NCBI GenBank assembly: GCA_030844895.1
Contig: CM061228.1
Span: 135,451,068 to 135,515,067, forward strand
DNA: 64,000 bases
Source: Ambrosia x helenae
Lineage: Eukaryota; Streptophyta; Magnoliopsida; Asterales; Asteraceae
Direction of reading: 5' to 3'
Made by a program: the position numbers and the translations under genes. Below are positions 11,087 through 21,374 of this stretch, in pieces. Under the pieces are notes generated by a model. That model saw only the letters and a program-made list of their open reading frames with translations, ran no database searches and was not told the DNA's origin. Each line of letters starts with the position of its first letter. Positions within the stretch are counted from its first letter, which is position 1.

Positions 11087-14000
11087 TTAAAACAAGTTTT
11101 TTAAACCCAATTCCTTACACAAAGCTTCATGTTGACCACTATACAGCCCTTTAGTAAAAATATCAGCGACTTGTTTTGCAGAATCTATTTTAAGAGTTTG
11201 AACAAAACCTTTGTTCACTTTTTCACGCAAAAAATGTAAATCGATTTCAAAATGTTTTGTCCGGTCATGAAACACCGGATTTGCAGCTATCGAAATAGCC
11301 GACTTACTATCACAATAAAGTTTGATTGGTAAGCTAACTGTAACACCTAACTCATTCAACAAATTAGATAACCAAACGAGTTCACACGTTGTAGAACACA
11401 TAGCCCGGTATTCTGCTTCAGCAGACGACCGCGACACAGTGTTCTGTTTCTTACTTTTCCAAGAGATTAAACTTTCTCCTAGAAACACACAATATCCCGT
11501 AACTGACTTCCGGGTTTCCAAACATTTTGCCCAGTCAGCGTCGGAAAACGCAACCAGATCAAAACTATCACTTTTCCTAAACATAATGCCCTTTCCAGGA
11601 GCACTTTTAAGATATCTTAACAGCCTTAAGGCCATTTTTAACACAGATTCAGTTGGTTTGTGCATATATTGGCTCAGAAACTGAACGGTGTAAGATATAT
11701 CGGGCCTAGTCAACGAAAGATAAATCAACTTTCCAATAAGTTTTTGAAAACCTGTTATATTTTCAAGTAACTTATCAGATTTGCTGTTTTTTACAGAAAC
11801 TATATAATTCTGTTCAATCGGAACGCTCACTGGTTTACAACCCAAATACCCGAATTCATTCAACAACTCTAAACAATATTTACGTTGATTTAGGCAAATA
11901 CCATCTTTATTATACAAAACTTCTAAGCCTAAAAAATACTTTAGCTTCCCTAAATCTTTGATTTTAAAGTTTTTATTCAAAACTTTTTTAACATATTCTA
12001 TTTCACTTTCAGAATTACCGGTAACAACAATATCATCGACGTAAACAAGTAATGCCAAGAAAACACCATCTCTAGACTTAACAAATAACGAGTAATCACA
12101 AACACTTTGTGTGAATCCTAACTTTAATAAGACTTCTACTAACTTTTCGTTCCATTTTCTCGGGGCTTGTTTTAATCCATACAACGACTTCACAAGTTTA
12201 CACACCTTTGACCCATCATTATTGTAATAACCCTCCGGTAATTGCATATAAACATCTTCATCAATAGACCCATATAAAAAAGCGTTATTAATATCAAGTT
12301 GAAACAAATTCCAATTATGTTGTACGGCTAGACTAATAACACTCCTAACCGTAACCATTTTAACTACCGGAGAGAATGTCTCTCCAAAATCTAAACCTTC
12401 ACGTTGACTATAACCTTTAGCTACGAGTCTAGCCTTATATCTCTCAACCTCGCCACTAGACCTATACTTGACCTTATATATCCATTTACAACCTATAGCT
12501 TTCCTATTAGGTGGTAAATCAGTTATTACCCACGTTTGATTTCTATGAAGAGCTTCCATCTCGCTATTCATAGCTTCGATCCATTTCGGATCTTTTGAAG
12601 CTTCCGAATAGCTTGATGGTTCAGCTATCTTATTTAGACTAGTAACAAAACAAGAATTTTCAAGAGACAAATTTGAATAATTTAACACTTTTTCTACACC
12701 GTACTTAACCTTTCCTTCTACAATATAATCAGAAAATTTTTTAGGTAAGACAGACTCCCGGTCGGACCTTCTAACAGATCCAACACGGTCTCCCTCAGGA
12801 GTACTAGTCTCATCATGTAATTCTTCAACAACCGAGCTGTCAGTGCCCCGACCTTCAGTACTACCAGGTTGCTGTTCACAGGGGTGAACTACATCTCTGG
12901 CAGCTCTGGGCGAGTCGTCTAACGAGTTCCCGGGTGAAGGATTATGAGAACTATTAGTTCCCCCTTCATCATCGGGAGGACTTGGACTAACGCGACTAAC
13001 ACCTAAAGAGCTTTCGGACTCATAATTATCAAACAGATTCAGATGATCAACATTTTCGAAAACATTTTCTTCACTTTCAGATTTAAACGGAAAAATATTT
13101 TCGTAGAATTTAACATCTCTCGAAAATAAGACCTCTTTGGTTTCTAAACACCACAATTTATACCCTTTCTTTAGAAAAGAATAACCAATCATAACACACT
13201 TACTAGCACGACTACACAATTTATCAGGATTATCTAAAACCGTTTGAAAACATAGACACCCGAAAGTTCTTAAGTGTTCTAACGTGGGGGGGAACCCATA
13301 CATCAACTCATAGGGACTCTTACCAGCCAACACAGATGACGGAATCCTGTTAATAACATAAGCAGCAGTCATAACACATTCTGACCAAAAATTAAGAGGA
13401 ACACGACTTTGAAACAGCAAAGCCCTAGCAATATTTAAGAGATGTCTATGTTTCCTCTCCACAACACCGTTTTGTTGTGGAGTGTAAACACAAGTAGTTT
13501 GATGTAATATTCCTCTATCAATACAGAAATTATTGAATTGCTTATTGACAAATTCGGTTCCGTTATCACTTCGGAAAATCTTTACCTTTTTTGTAAATTG
13601 AGTTTTTATTAATTCATAAAAACTAACCAAATTCTCATACACCTCTCCTTTATTTTTTAACAAATAAACCCAAACAGACCGTGTATAGTCATCAACCACA
13701 GTTAAAAAATACCTATATCCTTCCCTACTAGTGACCTTGTAGGGCCCCCATACATCAAGATGTACAAGGTCTCCTACTTCTTTGGTTTTATGGTCACTAA
13801 GAGGGAATGGCACCCTGACTTGCTTTGCCTTGTGACAAATATCACAAGGATGCAGGTCAGGTTCACCAATGTTTAACCCATCTCTTAATATGGCTAAGAC
13901 TTGACTAGATGGGTGTCCTAATCTACTATGCCAAAGACTGTGTTCACTCACACTGTTAAAGCATAAACTACTAAAACTCACATCTTCTCCTACAAAGTAC

Positions 14001-15574
14001 AACCCATCTTGTTGTCTACCAGTCACCAGGACATTCCTTGACTTGGAATCCTGAACATAACATTCATTCTCATTAAACAACACATCCAGTTTGTTATCTT
14101 TAGCCAATTTATGTATTGACACAAGATTCACACAATAATCTGGAATTAACAAGACATCTTTTAAAATGACTCCATTTGCAAGTTTTACATCTCCAATTTT
14201 AGTGACTTTTGCATGTGTACCATTAGGATGTTTGACCTCAACATTATAACTTGACACATCAACAGTATTGATCATATTTTTATCACTACCTACCATATGT
14301 TGATTTGCCCCCGAGTCCATTATCCAACCCAGAAATAAAGCCAGTTTTACAAGACTAGAACAACTAGAAAAATTTTGAAACAGACCAGACAGTTTAGACA
14401 AAACAGATAAACCAGAAAAGCCATTTATAACAACTCTCTCACCTCCAACATTCGAACTGGAACTCTGGGGATCAGGAACAGACTTCTCACTAATCAAACT
14501 CATTAGTTTAGTAATCTGTTCAGAAGTAAAAGGAGTAACAGTAGATGTGGAAGCACACACATTATTGTTGGACACACCTGACCTTCCATTAGTCCTGTTA
14601 TTATTTGTGTTAGTGTTCCTAACACCTTGTGTAACAGGCCTCTTTTTAAAGTCAGGTGGGTATCCAACAATTTCGAAACACCTATCAACAGTGTGTCCAA
14701 TTCTGTTGCAGTGTGTACATTTCAGGTTGGGATTTGGACCCACATTATTAGTCCTTCTAAAGTTATTTACCTGGTTACTAGAGTTGTTTTTAGACATAAA
14801 TGAAACATTTGTACCTTTGTTACTACTATTAGATTTCCTATGTGACTCTTCTCTAGACACAATAGAGAAGGCATGTTTAACAGATGGTAGAGGGTCTTGT
14901 AATAACAGATTTGTTCGAACAGGTTGATATACTTCATCAAGACCCATCAGAAACTGCATAAGCTTTATTAGACTACTAAAGCTGTTAAACTCTTTAGATG
15001 CATCACAAGTACAAGGTGGCAACTGGACAATCGAGTCAAACTGTTTCCACATTGTATTTAACTTGTGATAATACTCAGACACACTAGCACCATTTTGACT
15101 CATAGAGCAAATACTTTGGTGTAAGCTAAACACAACAGACCCATCCACTTTATCATACGTTTCTCTTAAATCTAACCAAACGTCTCTAGCATATTTTGAA
15201 AAAACTTGACCAAGATACAGTTCATCACTGACGGAGTTTAACAACCAGGATAGAACAACGGAGTTGCATCTATCCCATTGTTTCCCTAATACCTCATCAT
15301 CATGAGGTCTAACAACAGTACCATCTATAAAACCATATTTATTTTTTGTTTCAAGAGCCAGTTTCATAGCATTAGACCAAACTTTGTAGTTTTCAGTACC
15401 CTTTAGTTTTAGACTTATTATGGTTAAAGTACTAGTGTCACTAGGGTGGATATAGAGAGGATCTCCTATATCCAGCTTACTTATCAGGGTTCCAACATTG
15501 ACAATCTCATTACCCCCAGCACCAGCTTGTGGTCCTTGGGGTACTGGATCTACATTGTCACCCATCTTAAGCAA
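11087..15574 (-). CDS. Copia gag-pol polyprotein, uninterrupted
   Basis: 1495 codons in one frame; a likely start is the Met four residues in (MGDNVDPVPQG). Domains in order, by residue: gag (about 60-260, with GTENYKVWSNAMKLALETKN), zinc knuckle CTHCNRIGHTVDRC (about 285-298), aspartic protease DSGANQHM (about 420), pre-integrase HSRLGHPSS (about 548), integrase core with HLDVWGPY, DNGTEFVNKQF and NGVVERKHRH (about 606-705), reverse transcriptase with WVITDLPPNRKAIGCKWIYK and YVDD (YVDD about 1176), and RNase H with FSDADWAKC and SRSSAEAEYRAM (about 1344 onward). It ends in DIFTKGLYSGQHEALCKELG, as Copia proteins do. The order INT-RT-RH identifies Copia, not Gypsy. No stop or frameshift was seen. 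Confidence 0.97.
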   Translation of the reverse strand: MLKMGDNVDPVPQGPQAGAGGNEIVNVGTLISKLDIGDPLYIHPSDTSTLTIISLKLKGTENYKVWSNAMKLALETKNKYGFIDGTVVRPHDDEVLGKQWDRCNSVVLSWLLNSVSDELYLGQVFSKYARDVWLDLRETYDKVDGSVVFSLHQSICSMSQNGASVSEYYHKLNTMWKQFDSIVQLPPCTCDASKEFNSFSSLIKLMQFLMGLDEVYQPVRTNLLLQDPLPSVKHAFSIVSREESHRKSNSSNKGTNVSFMSKNNSSNQVNNFRRTNNVGPNPNLKCTHCNRIGHTVDRCFEIVGYPPDFKKRPVTQGVRNTNTNNNRTNGRSGVSNNNVCASTSTVTPFTSEQITKLMSLISEKSVPDPQSSSSNVGGERVVINGFSGLSVLSKLSGLFQNFSSCSSLVKLALFLGWIMDSGANQHMVGSDKNMINTVDVSSYNVEVKHPNGTHAKVTKIGDVKLANGVILKDVLLIPDYCVNLVSIHKLAKDNKLDVLFNENECYVQDSKSRNVLVTGRQQDGLYFVGEDVSFSSLCFNSVSEHSLWHSRLGHPSSQVLAILRDGLNIGEPDLHPCDICHKAKQVRVPFPLSDHKTKEVGDLVHLDVWGPYKVTSREGYRYFLTVVDDYTRSVWVYLLKNKGEVYENLVSFYELIKTQFTKKVKIFRSDNGTEFVNKQFNNFCIDRGILHQTTCVYTPQQNGVVERKHRHLLNIARALLFQSRVPLNFWSECVMTAAYVINRIPSSVLAGKSPYELMYGFPPTLEHLRTFGCLCFQTVLDNPDKLCSRASKCVMIGYSFLKKGYKLWCLETKEVLFSRDVKFYENIFPFKSESEENVFENVDHLNLFDNYESESSLGVSRVSPSPPDDEGGTNSSHNPSPGNSLDDSPRAARDVVHPCEQQPGSTEGRGTDSSVVEELHDETSTPEGDRVGSVRRSDRESVLPKKFSDYIVEGKVKYGVEKVLNYSNLSLENSCFVTSLNKIAEPSSYSEASKDPKWIEAMNSEMEALHRNQTWVITDLPPNRKAIGCKWIYKVKYRSSGEVERYKARLVAKGYSQREGLDFGETFSPVVKMVTVRSVISLAVQHNWNLFQLDINNAFLYGSIDEDVYMQLPEGYYNNDGSKVCKLVKSLYGLKQAPRKWNEKLVEVLLKLGFTQSVCDYSLFVKSRDGVFLALLVYVDDIVVTGNSESEIEYVKKVLNKNFKIKDLGKLKYFLGLEVLYNKDGICLNQRKYCLELLNEFGYLGCKPVSVPIEQNYIVSVKNSKSDKLLENITGFQKLIGKLIYLSLTRPDISYTVQFLSQYMHKPTESVLKMALRLLRYLKSAPGKGIMFRKSDSFDLVAFSDADWAKCLETRKSVTGYCVFLGESLISWKSKKQNTVSRSSAEAEYRAMCSTTCELVWLSNLLNELGVTVSLPIKLYCDSKSAISIAANPVFHDRTKHFEIDLHFLREKVNKGFVQTLKIDSAKQVADIFTKGLYSGQHEALCKELGLKNLF

Positions 15575-16343
15575 TCAACACACAACAACAATACACAACA
15601 ACTAATCAAGCAAGAACACAACCACACAGGCTAACAATCAGTTAGCAGAAAAAAACCAACAAAAAACCTAATAGACGAAGCTGTGTCAGTGTTCAGATAG
15701 TGGGGTCATCACTCAAAAGGTGCCCACCCAGATCTTAACACAGGAGTCTTTATTAACTATATATACGTATAACCACTATATACCACCAACAAATCAAGAA
15801 ACAATCAGACAACCAACAACTCAATCAAGACACCACACAGATCAATACCGGTCCACCCTAACCCGGTCAAGACACCTAGACAACAGACAGACTCAACAAT
15901 AGAAATAATAACAACGAAGGAACGATCTCACCGAGGGGGGGACCCAAGTTAGGGTTCTCCTAACCTGTAACCTGTACCTTCACTTAGGGTACAGAGTTAC
16001 AGGAGCAACTGTAGCTTTAAATCCAATCCAAGACCAGCAACCACCAGATCCACACAATATCTCCCAAGATCGCACAACAATATGAACCAGATACTCAACA
16101 ATGACCACACAGTAGACCAGATCTATAATCAAGACAAGATCTACTGGAAACACTTAGATCTAGACCAACACCTATTATATTAGGTGAGATCCAAACCCAA
16201 AGAACAACAAACAACCAGACCACTCAGATCTAGACCAAACCTATTATATTAGGTTAGATCCAAACCCAAAGAACAAGACACAACTACAGATCTACAACTA
16301 GACGCAGCGGAATAAGCAAGAACCAACAATATCAAGAGCCTTA

Positions 16344-16356
16344 GGCTCTGATACCA
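16344..16356 (-). other. Primer-binding site (initiator Met tRNA)
   Basis: The minus strand reads TGGTATCAGAGCC immediately after the 5' LTR end, the standard complement of the 3' end of initiator Met tRNA. Confidence 0.92.
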
Positions 16357-16913
16357 TGTAGAAAAGACTAATACAAACAATCTGAACAAACCAAACACAA
16401 GAAACAACAGAAATAGCGACGAAAACGGTGACCAAAAGTTTATTAGTTACCCAAACCAAAAAACCCCAAACCAACCCTAGAACTCAAACAAATCGTTTGA
16501 GTTCTTTGATGAGAAAGACAGTCTCAACAGATCAGCTGATGATACAAAGATTACAAATACAATAAAAGAAATACAGAAGATAGACGAAACCCTAAGACTA
16601 GACAAGAAGACGAAGACAAAAAAATACAGAGAGAATAATAAAACGAACAGACTAAAAAGTTCTCTCCAAGTGAGAGAATGATAGTATTTATAGCACAGAA
16701 TAGAAGCCTCTGGAACCACAGATATTTTTGTACGTATAAGCTCTCATGGGCCAATAGTGGGCCAAGACTTCTGAGCCCATCTCACCAACCTGGGCCTACT
16801 TAACCCAATCATCCATTCAACGTCCAGACTTCAATAGTTCATATCAGCCTGTACACATAACTCGAACACATGTCACAACACTTGAATTATGATTATAGTT
16901 ATATATTTTAACA
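16357..16913 (-). repeat. Copia 5' LTR
   Basis: 557 bp, begins TGTTAAAATATA and ends TTTTCTACA on the minus strand. It lacks the 16-bp extra unit of its partner. Confidence 0.95.
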
Positions 16914-17509
16914 AAAATAAAACAACTTCTTACCTCAAAATTGGATGATTATAATCCATGTTTTAGAAGCAAAATCGATGAAACTCCATTAACCCTAGTT
17001 ACGTCTGATGGTTCCTTAAGATGAAAGAAGGAACGGGGAGGAAGAAAAAGAGGATATGGTGAACGATGGTATATATTTGGCCCCTAAATTTCTAAATTTA
17101 CACATATAAGGTATAAAATGAGCATTATATTTGTATAAATTTGAAAAATATATATAAAAATCCAATCCGATTAATCTCAATTAATCCCTAGTCGATACCC
17201 CGTCGGCCGACTAGCGCCTAACAAGTTCTATAACACTGTTAAACAGGTCTTCATTTACATGGATTTCTATGTCGTTACAAGTGGTTTTCTATATTTCTAG
17301 CTTTTTATTTGGTATTTTTCATTCTATATTTTTATAACATATGGTACAGAGTTTATTTTTCAATTACACGAAACAACTTTTACGTACTCGCAACAACAAT
17401 TGCATCTCATAATCCGAAGTAAAAAAACAAACAAAAAATCTTTGATCTAGAGATTGGCCACACAAGAACTACCAAAAGGAGCCTTCGATTCAAGATCAGT
17501 AAAAGACGA

Positions 17510-17887
17510 TCATGGTGCGTTATGCAGTCTATGTGCAGAGAAACTACAGAGGGAATTAGGGTTATCATTGTGGCAAGAAGATGAACCAGAAGGAGGGACA
17601 TTACCCTTTGGAAGCATCACTGAGAACACCCTATCATCTTTATTAATATTCTTGCTGTTCTTTATCTTTTCTGATCTTCTTTTCTTCATCATCATCATCT
17701 TCCATAATCTTTTCCCATCATCTTTACTGTTATAAATCAAGAAACGAGATGACGACGGTTTCGGGTTCTTGATGACAGCGTAACTTGGTGGTTGTGGTGG
17801 TGGTACTGGTGGTGCAATGGAGAGGACGATGAGTAAGTGTAGTATGAGAATGAGGAGAAAGACAACGTTCACGAAAACCCTAACCAT
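17510..17887 (-). CDS. IDA-like (IDL6/7-type) secreted peptide precursor
   Basis: 125 codons, no intron. The N-terminus MVRVFVNVVFLLILILHLLI is a clear signal peptide. A Pro-rich then basic spacer (KRLWKMMMMKKRRSEKIKNS) follows, and the C-terminus carries VFSVMLPKGNVPPSGSSSCH followed by N. This fits the EPIP motif of IDA/IDL precursors (LPKG...PPSxxSxxHN), whose peptide is released in the apoplast and perceived by HAE/HSL receptor kinases in abscission, root emergence or defence. The usual PIPPS core is changed to NVPPS and the KR before HN is replaced by SC, as in divergent IDL members. A TATA box lies about 75 bp upstream of the ATG. Family membership is inferred from the motif. A PIP-type peptide is the main alternative, but the terminal HN favours IDL. 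Confidence 0.75.
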   Translation of the reverse strand: MVRVFVNVVFLLILILHLLIVLSIAPPVPPPQPPSYAVIKNPKPSSSRFLIYNSKDDGKRLWKMMMMKKRRSEKIKNSKNINKDDRVFSVMLPKGNVPPSGSSSCHNDNPNSLCSFSAHRLHNAP

Positions 17888-17960
17888 TATTCAAATATTT
17901 GAGGATATATCGGTGGATCTGTACTGGGATTTTGTGATGATGAATGAGTAGGTGGTGTGT

Positions 17961-17969
17961 TATATATAG
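17961..17969 (-). promoter_or_regulatory. Probable TATA box of the IDA-like gene
   Basis: The minus strand reads ACTATATATAAC about 75 bp upstream of the start codon at 17887, a suitable place for a TATA box with a short leader. Confidence 0.5.
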
Positions 17970-18156
17970 TTATATATTTGTATGCATGTGAATGAATGTA
18001 AGTAATAATATTGCATTGCATCTATATATGATCCAAGTAATGAGGTTGCATGGTACAAGAGGAGTTGGAAGCCCAAAATTCAAGATTCCTACTGTTTGAC
18101 TCTTTCTCTCTCACACAACAACAAATTAGTTGACTTTAGTCCTTTTTAGTATACTA

Positions 18157-18377
18157 GGGAAAATGGTCAAAATAGCCCGTTGACCGTGTGTTTTTGTAAG
18201 AATAACCCTCTTCCCCCTCTTTGGAGAGACGGGACACGGCTCCCAACGAGCCTGAACCGTCTCCGAGAGCCTTTGGTTTTAGATCCAATGGCCAACCAAC
18301 ACGTGGCGTCTCTCATCCCAAGGCTGTACCGTCTCTCTCCAGACGGGTCAGAATTCAACCGTCTCTCTCCCAGACGG
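18157..18377 (+). repeat. Left long terminal inverted repeat
   Basis: Pairs with 19565-19784 over about 220 bp with only a few visible differences, mostly near the outer 60 bp. Confidence 0.88.
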
Positions 18378-18662
18378 GGCACATTTCCCCATGCCAGCTG
18401 GCCTTCGGTTCAACCGTCTCTCAAGACGGGTCACATTTCCCATGAGGACTCGCCGTCTCCCGAGACGTCTCGGGTATCGTCGTCTCCGGTGAGTCCCGAT
18501 GATTTAGTCCGACGCTTCGGTTGTCCAGCTCAGCCGTATAAATACCGTTCTCAGTCACAAACTCCGTCCCATTCCCGTCAGACTATCACCCCACCACCGT
18601 CTAACACTATCACCAACACCACACCACCACCACCGTCCACCACCACAGTCTAATTCATCCAA

Positions 18663-19016
18663 ATGGCACCGCAACGATGGACCGAAGAACAGGAAATTGC
18701 ACTGATTGCAGCATGGCGCCATGTCGAATAAAGCACCCACCAAACCAACAAATGGTTCCATATATTGCACGAGTACAATCGGCTAGTTGGAGGGTCAGAC
18801 CGAACAACCGAGTCTCTTAGCCGGAAGTTGACCGATTTGACCACGAAGTGTCAAATCTTCAACGGGTAACACAACCGGACACTTCAGGTGGTACCCTCTG
18901 ACATGCCCGAAGACGCGGCAATTAGATACACAAAAAGACAGTATCAAACCAGGGAGCGCAAAGAATTTAAACATGTGTCTGCCTGGCAAATGATGAGGGA
19001 TCGTCTTAACTTGTAG
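18663..19016 (+). pseudogene. Transposon-encoded Myb/SANT-like protein, two in-frame stops
   Basis: The frame from the ATG at 18663 reads MAPQRWTEEQEIALIAAWRH, stop, then NKWFHILHEYNRLVGGSDRT, SLSRKLTDLTTKCQIFNG, stop, then DAAIRYTKRQYQTRERKEFK and HVSAWQMMRDRLNL before the terminal TAG. The WTEEQEIALIAAW and later Trp positions fit the Myb/SANT DNA-binding proteins that accompany PIF/Harbinger transposases. The stops lie near 18729 and 18867. A CCACCACCGT-rich leader and TATAAATA lie upstream. Confidence 0.7.
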
Positions 19017-19307
19017 TTTGTAAAACCTTTGTAATCGAAGTAATTTTATTAATGCAATGAATGTTTATTTATGTTTTTTTATATAAAAGTAAATATTTCA
19101 TTAAACAAACTATACTATTACAACAACAATAAACAAACTATATTATTACAACAACAATAAACAAACTATACTATTACAACAAACTTCCTAAATTTACTTG
19201 CTAAGAACTAAGAACTTTGTTTGAATGGAGTATGTGCTCTACATAGACAAAGAACTCTTCTTGCAAATAAAAATAGACTACCACATTGTAGATGCAAATT
19301 ACACGGG

Positions 19308-19430
19308 TTAACCCACGTGCAGATGCAACAACAATCCAAGTAGGCGTACGCAGATGAAACAACAATCCAAGTAATCGGACAATATTTTCGTAAGCCGGTA
19401 GGCTTCGGTTGGGAAAGCAAAAAACGTCAT
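19308..19430 (-). pseudogene. Short residual frame under the right-TIR promoter
   Basis: 40 codons starting MTFFAFPTEAYRLTKILSDY about 65 bp downstream of the minus-strand TATATAAATACCCC. It may be the remaining 5' end of the second (transposase) gene after internal deletion. No family was recognised. Confidence 0.3.
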
Positions 19431-19564
19431 TGGTTTGGAAGATGAAAGGTTTGGGGAGGGCGGTGGGTGCAAATTTTGTTAAGTGAATTGGGGTATTTAT
19501 ATACACTCATGAGACGGTTCAGACGGTAGCCCAAAACGGCTTGAGACGACTTGGGGGTTCTGAC

Positions 19565-19784
19565 CCGTCTGAGAGAGAGACGGTTGAATTCTGACCCGTC
19601 TGGAGAGAGACGGTACAGCCTCGGGATTAGAGACGCCACGTGTTGGTTGGCCATTGGATCTAAAACCAAAGGCTCTCGGAGACGGTTCAGGCTCGTTGGG
19701 AGCCGTGTCCCGTCTCTCCAAAGAGGGGGGAGAGAGTTATTCTTGCAAAACACACGGTCAACGGGCTATTTTGGCCATTTTCCC
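19565..19784 (-). repeat. Right long terminal inverted repeat
   Basis: Inverted partner of 18157-18377. It reads out as GGGAAAATGGCCAAAATAGC on the minus strand. Confidence 0.88.
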
Positions 19785-19942
19785 CCTTATATAATGTGAA
19801 GAATTGGATGAATTTCTCTATTTTAAGTGGTAAAAAATGGGTAATGTATCTTTTTTTGGCGTTGGTTGTAACTGTCTTTCACCTTGCTAGCATATGTTAT
19901 AAGGGTCTTATTTACACCAGGTTTTTTAGGGTTTCAAAGCTT

Positions 19943-20092
19943 TCTACAACTCGTAGAGGTGTCAGAGTATTGAAAACCATGTCCCTATACGGTTCGTAGA
20001 GGCCTCTACTAGTCGTATAGGTGGGTGCCCACTACAATGATTGATACAGGCCTCTACAGCTCGTAGGGGCCTCTGCGAATCGTAGAGGCAGG
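19943..20092. repeat. Cluster of CTAC-N3-TCGTAG palindromes
   Basis: At least five related imperfect palindromes occur in 150 bp: CTACAACTCGTAGAG, ATACGGTTCGTAGAG, CTACTAGTCGTATAG, CTACAGCTCGTAGGG and CTGCGAATCGTAGAG. Some are embedded in GGCCTCTAC. No known element border was recognised. Confidence 0.6.
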
Positions 20093-21060
20093 TGCAAATA
20101 AATGTTGGGGTGGTGCAAATAGGGGGGACCATGTTATAATTAGGTGATAGTATGAAATAGTTTGCCATTAATGAAAAGAGGGGTATGCCTAAATTATCAT
20201 TGTTAAAAACAAAACATTAAAAAAAAAAAAGGAAAACGCACCAAACTAGAGATTGACTCACTAAATTTGTGAAAATGAACATAGGAAACGTTTATAGTTA
20301 GGAGTTTCACGCAAAACGGTTCACTTCAAAAATCGACATATGTAGGAAGAAGCTAAAGTGCAACCGTTTCAAATATATGTGTACTGCTTTATGCAAAACG
20401 GTTCACTTTAAGGTAGGTTCGTTTGTTCGCTCATGTGAGTAAATATATTAATGTTTGTTATTATTCTAAGATAATCTTTCTAAATGCATGTTTTATATCA
20501 ATCTAAACTCGTTTTTGCTCATATCTGAGTATGTTCTTAAATTTTGCATTTTTGTAAAACAACTCGATTTTTTATTATAATTTCAAAAAAAAAAAAACAA
20601 AAAAAAAAACAAACCTTGCCTTGACGAGCTATATATGAATCAATTTAATCTTTTAAAGAAGAGCAGCTCGAGCTCAAATTTCAACTTATTAACAATAAAT
20701 TAGTTGGCTCATTTATCTTGTTCCTGAGTTGAAGTTGGCTCACTTCACTCATTAAGCCGTCCTAGGTTAGATACAGATTTTTTAAGACTCTGGCAAATTA
20801 AAATAGTTTAGGGATAATGTATAAATTATTTAATTATTTAATTATTTAATTATTTAATTTTATAATTGTTAATCACGCAGCTATTACATTTTGTGGGTTG
20901 GGATCAAATACAAAGTGAAAGAAAAATAGAAAGTCGTATGAATGGTATTAAACGGGATCCGATTGAACTCATTCAAGCGGCACTCGACCCGTCTCGAACC
21001 CTATAATCTTATTTTTTAGGTTCCCACGTTTTTTTATTTTTAGCTAGTACTTTTTAGAAT
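20093..21060. other. Intergenic AT-rich DNA
   Basis: Contains an ATTATTTA microsatellite at about 20828-20865 and A-rich runs near 20586-20610. No gene seen. Confidence 0.5.
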
Positions 21061-21064
21061 TTAT

Positions 21065-21262
21065 GTTATATCATTGTGCATTTTATGTATCATTGTGTCT
21101 TTTTTCTTATTTACATAATTGTGTCATTTTTGCGATTCATTGTGTCTTTTTTTCCCTCAGCAATGTGTTATCTTGGTAACCCATTGTGTATATTTGTGAC
21201 CCATTGTGTCATATCTCGTGATCTATTGTGTTTTTTTTTTTTTGTACCCTTGTCACCATTCT
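21065..21262. repeat. Degenerate CATTGTGTC tandem-like repeat
   Basis: About nine copies of (C)ATTGTGTC or close variants occur at 15-25-bp spacing, separated by T-rich spacers. The open frame across it is low-complexity Phe/Val-rich and is not credible. Confidence 0.6.
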
Positions 21263-21374
21263 CAGTTATTTTACACTATGTAGGATAACTTGACCCTACA
21301 TTTTGTACGAAAACTAAGTATGTAAATAGTTTTATATTTATTAAATTCATAAAAAGACCCTATAATGCTATAAG

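Larger units (their letters stand above)
10496..16913 (-). mobile_element. Intact Ty1/Copia LTR retrotransposon
   Basis: 6.4 kb, minus orientation. LTRs at 10496-11068 (3' LTR, 573 bp) and 16357-16913 (5' LTR, 557 bp) begin TG and end CA in both readings. A 5-bp target duplication AAAAT flanks it (10491-10495 and 16914-16918). The LTRs look almost identical except for a 16-bp extra unit in the left LTR (TGATGATTAATCAGC repeated near 10676-10692). A tRNA-iMet primer-binding site, a polypurine tract and one uninterrupted gag-pol frame are present, so the element appears recent and possibly autonomous. Confidence 0.96.
10305..17238. mobile_element. hAT-like element, GATTAATC type, split by a Copia retrotransposon
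   Basis: The left end CAAGGTTTTAAAAATC and right end (inverted) CAGTGTTATAGAACTTG resemble the CA(A/T)RGTT-ended elements at 3387 and 58362. The flanking octamers TTAACAAC (10297-10304) and TTAAACAG (17239-17246) agree at only 5 of 8 positions. Words GATTAATC, CCGATTAGTCGG and CGACTAATTGG repeat near both ends. The Copia element at 10496-16913 sits inside. Without it the element is only about 0.5 kb and non-coding. Confidence 0.6.
18157..19784. mobile_element. Long-TIR DNA transposon with decayed Myb/SANT gene
   Basis: Long inverted repeats of about 220 bp, 18157-18377 and 19565-19784, start GGGAAAATGGTCAAAATAGC and are nearly identical. Both contain GAGACGG/CCGTCTC words and a CCACGTGT-type site. 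Just inside each TIR is a TATA box facing inwards (TATAAATACCG near 18538 on plus; TATATAAATACCCC near 19495 on minus). A broken Myb/SANT gene follows the left promoter. Myb/SANT partners are typical of PIF/Harbinger elements, whereas 200-bp TIRs with convergent promoters recall MULEs. The flanks show no clear target duplication, so the superfamily is left open. Confidence 0.75.

Noticed and set aside
14547..14927. 126-codon plus-strand frame
   Set aside because: Antisense shadow of the Copia gag region.
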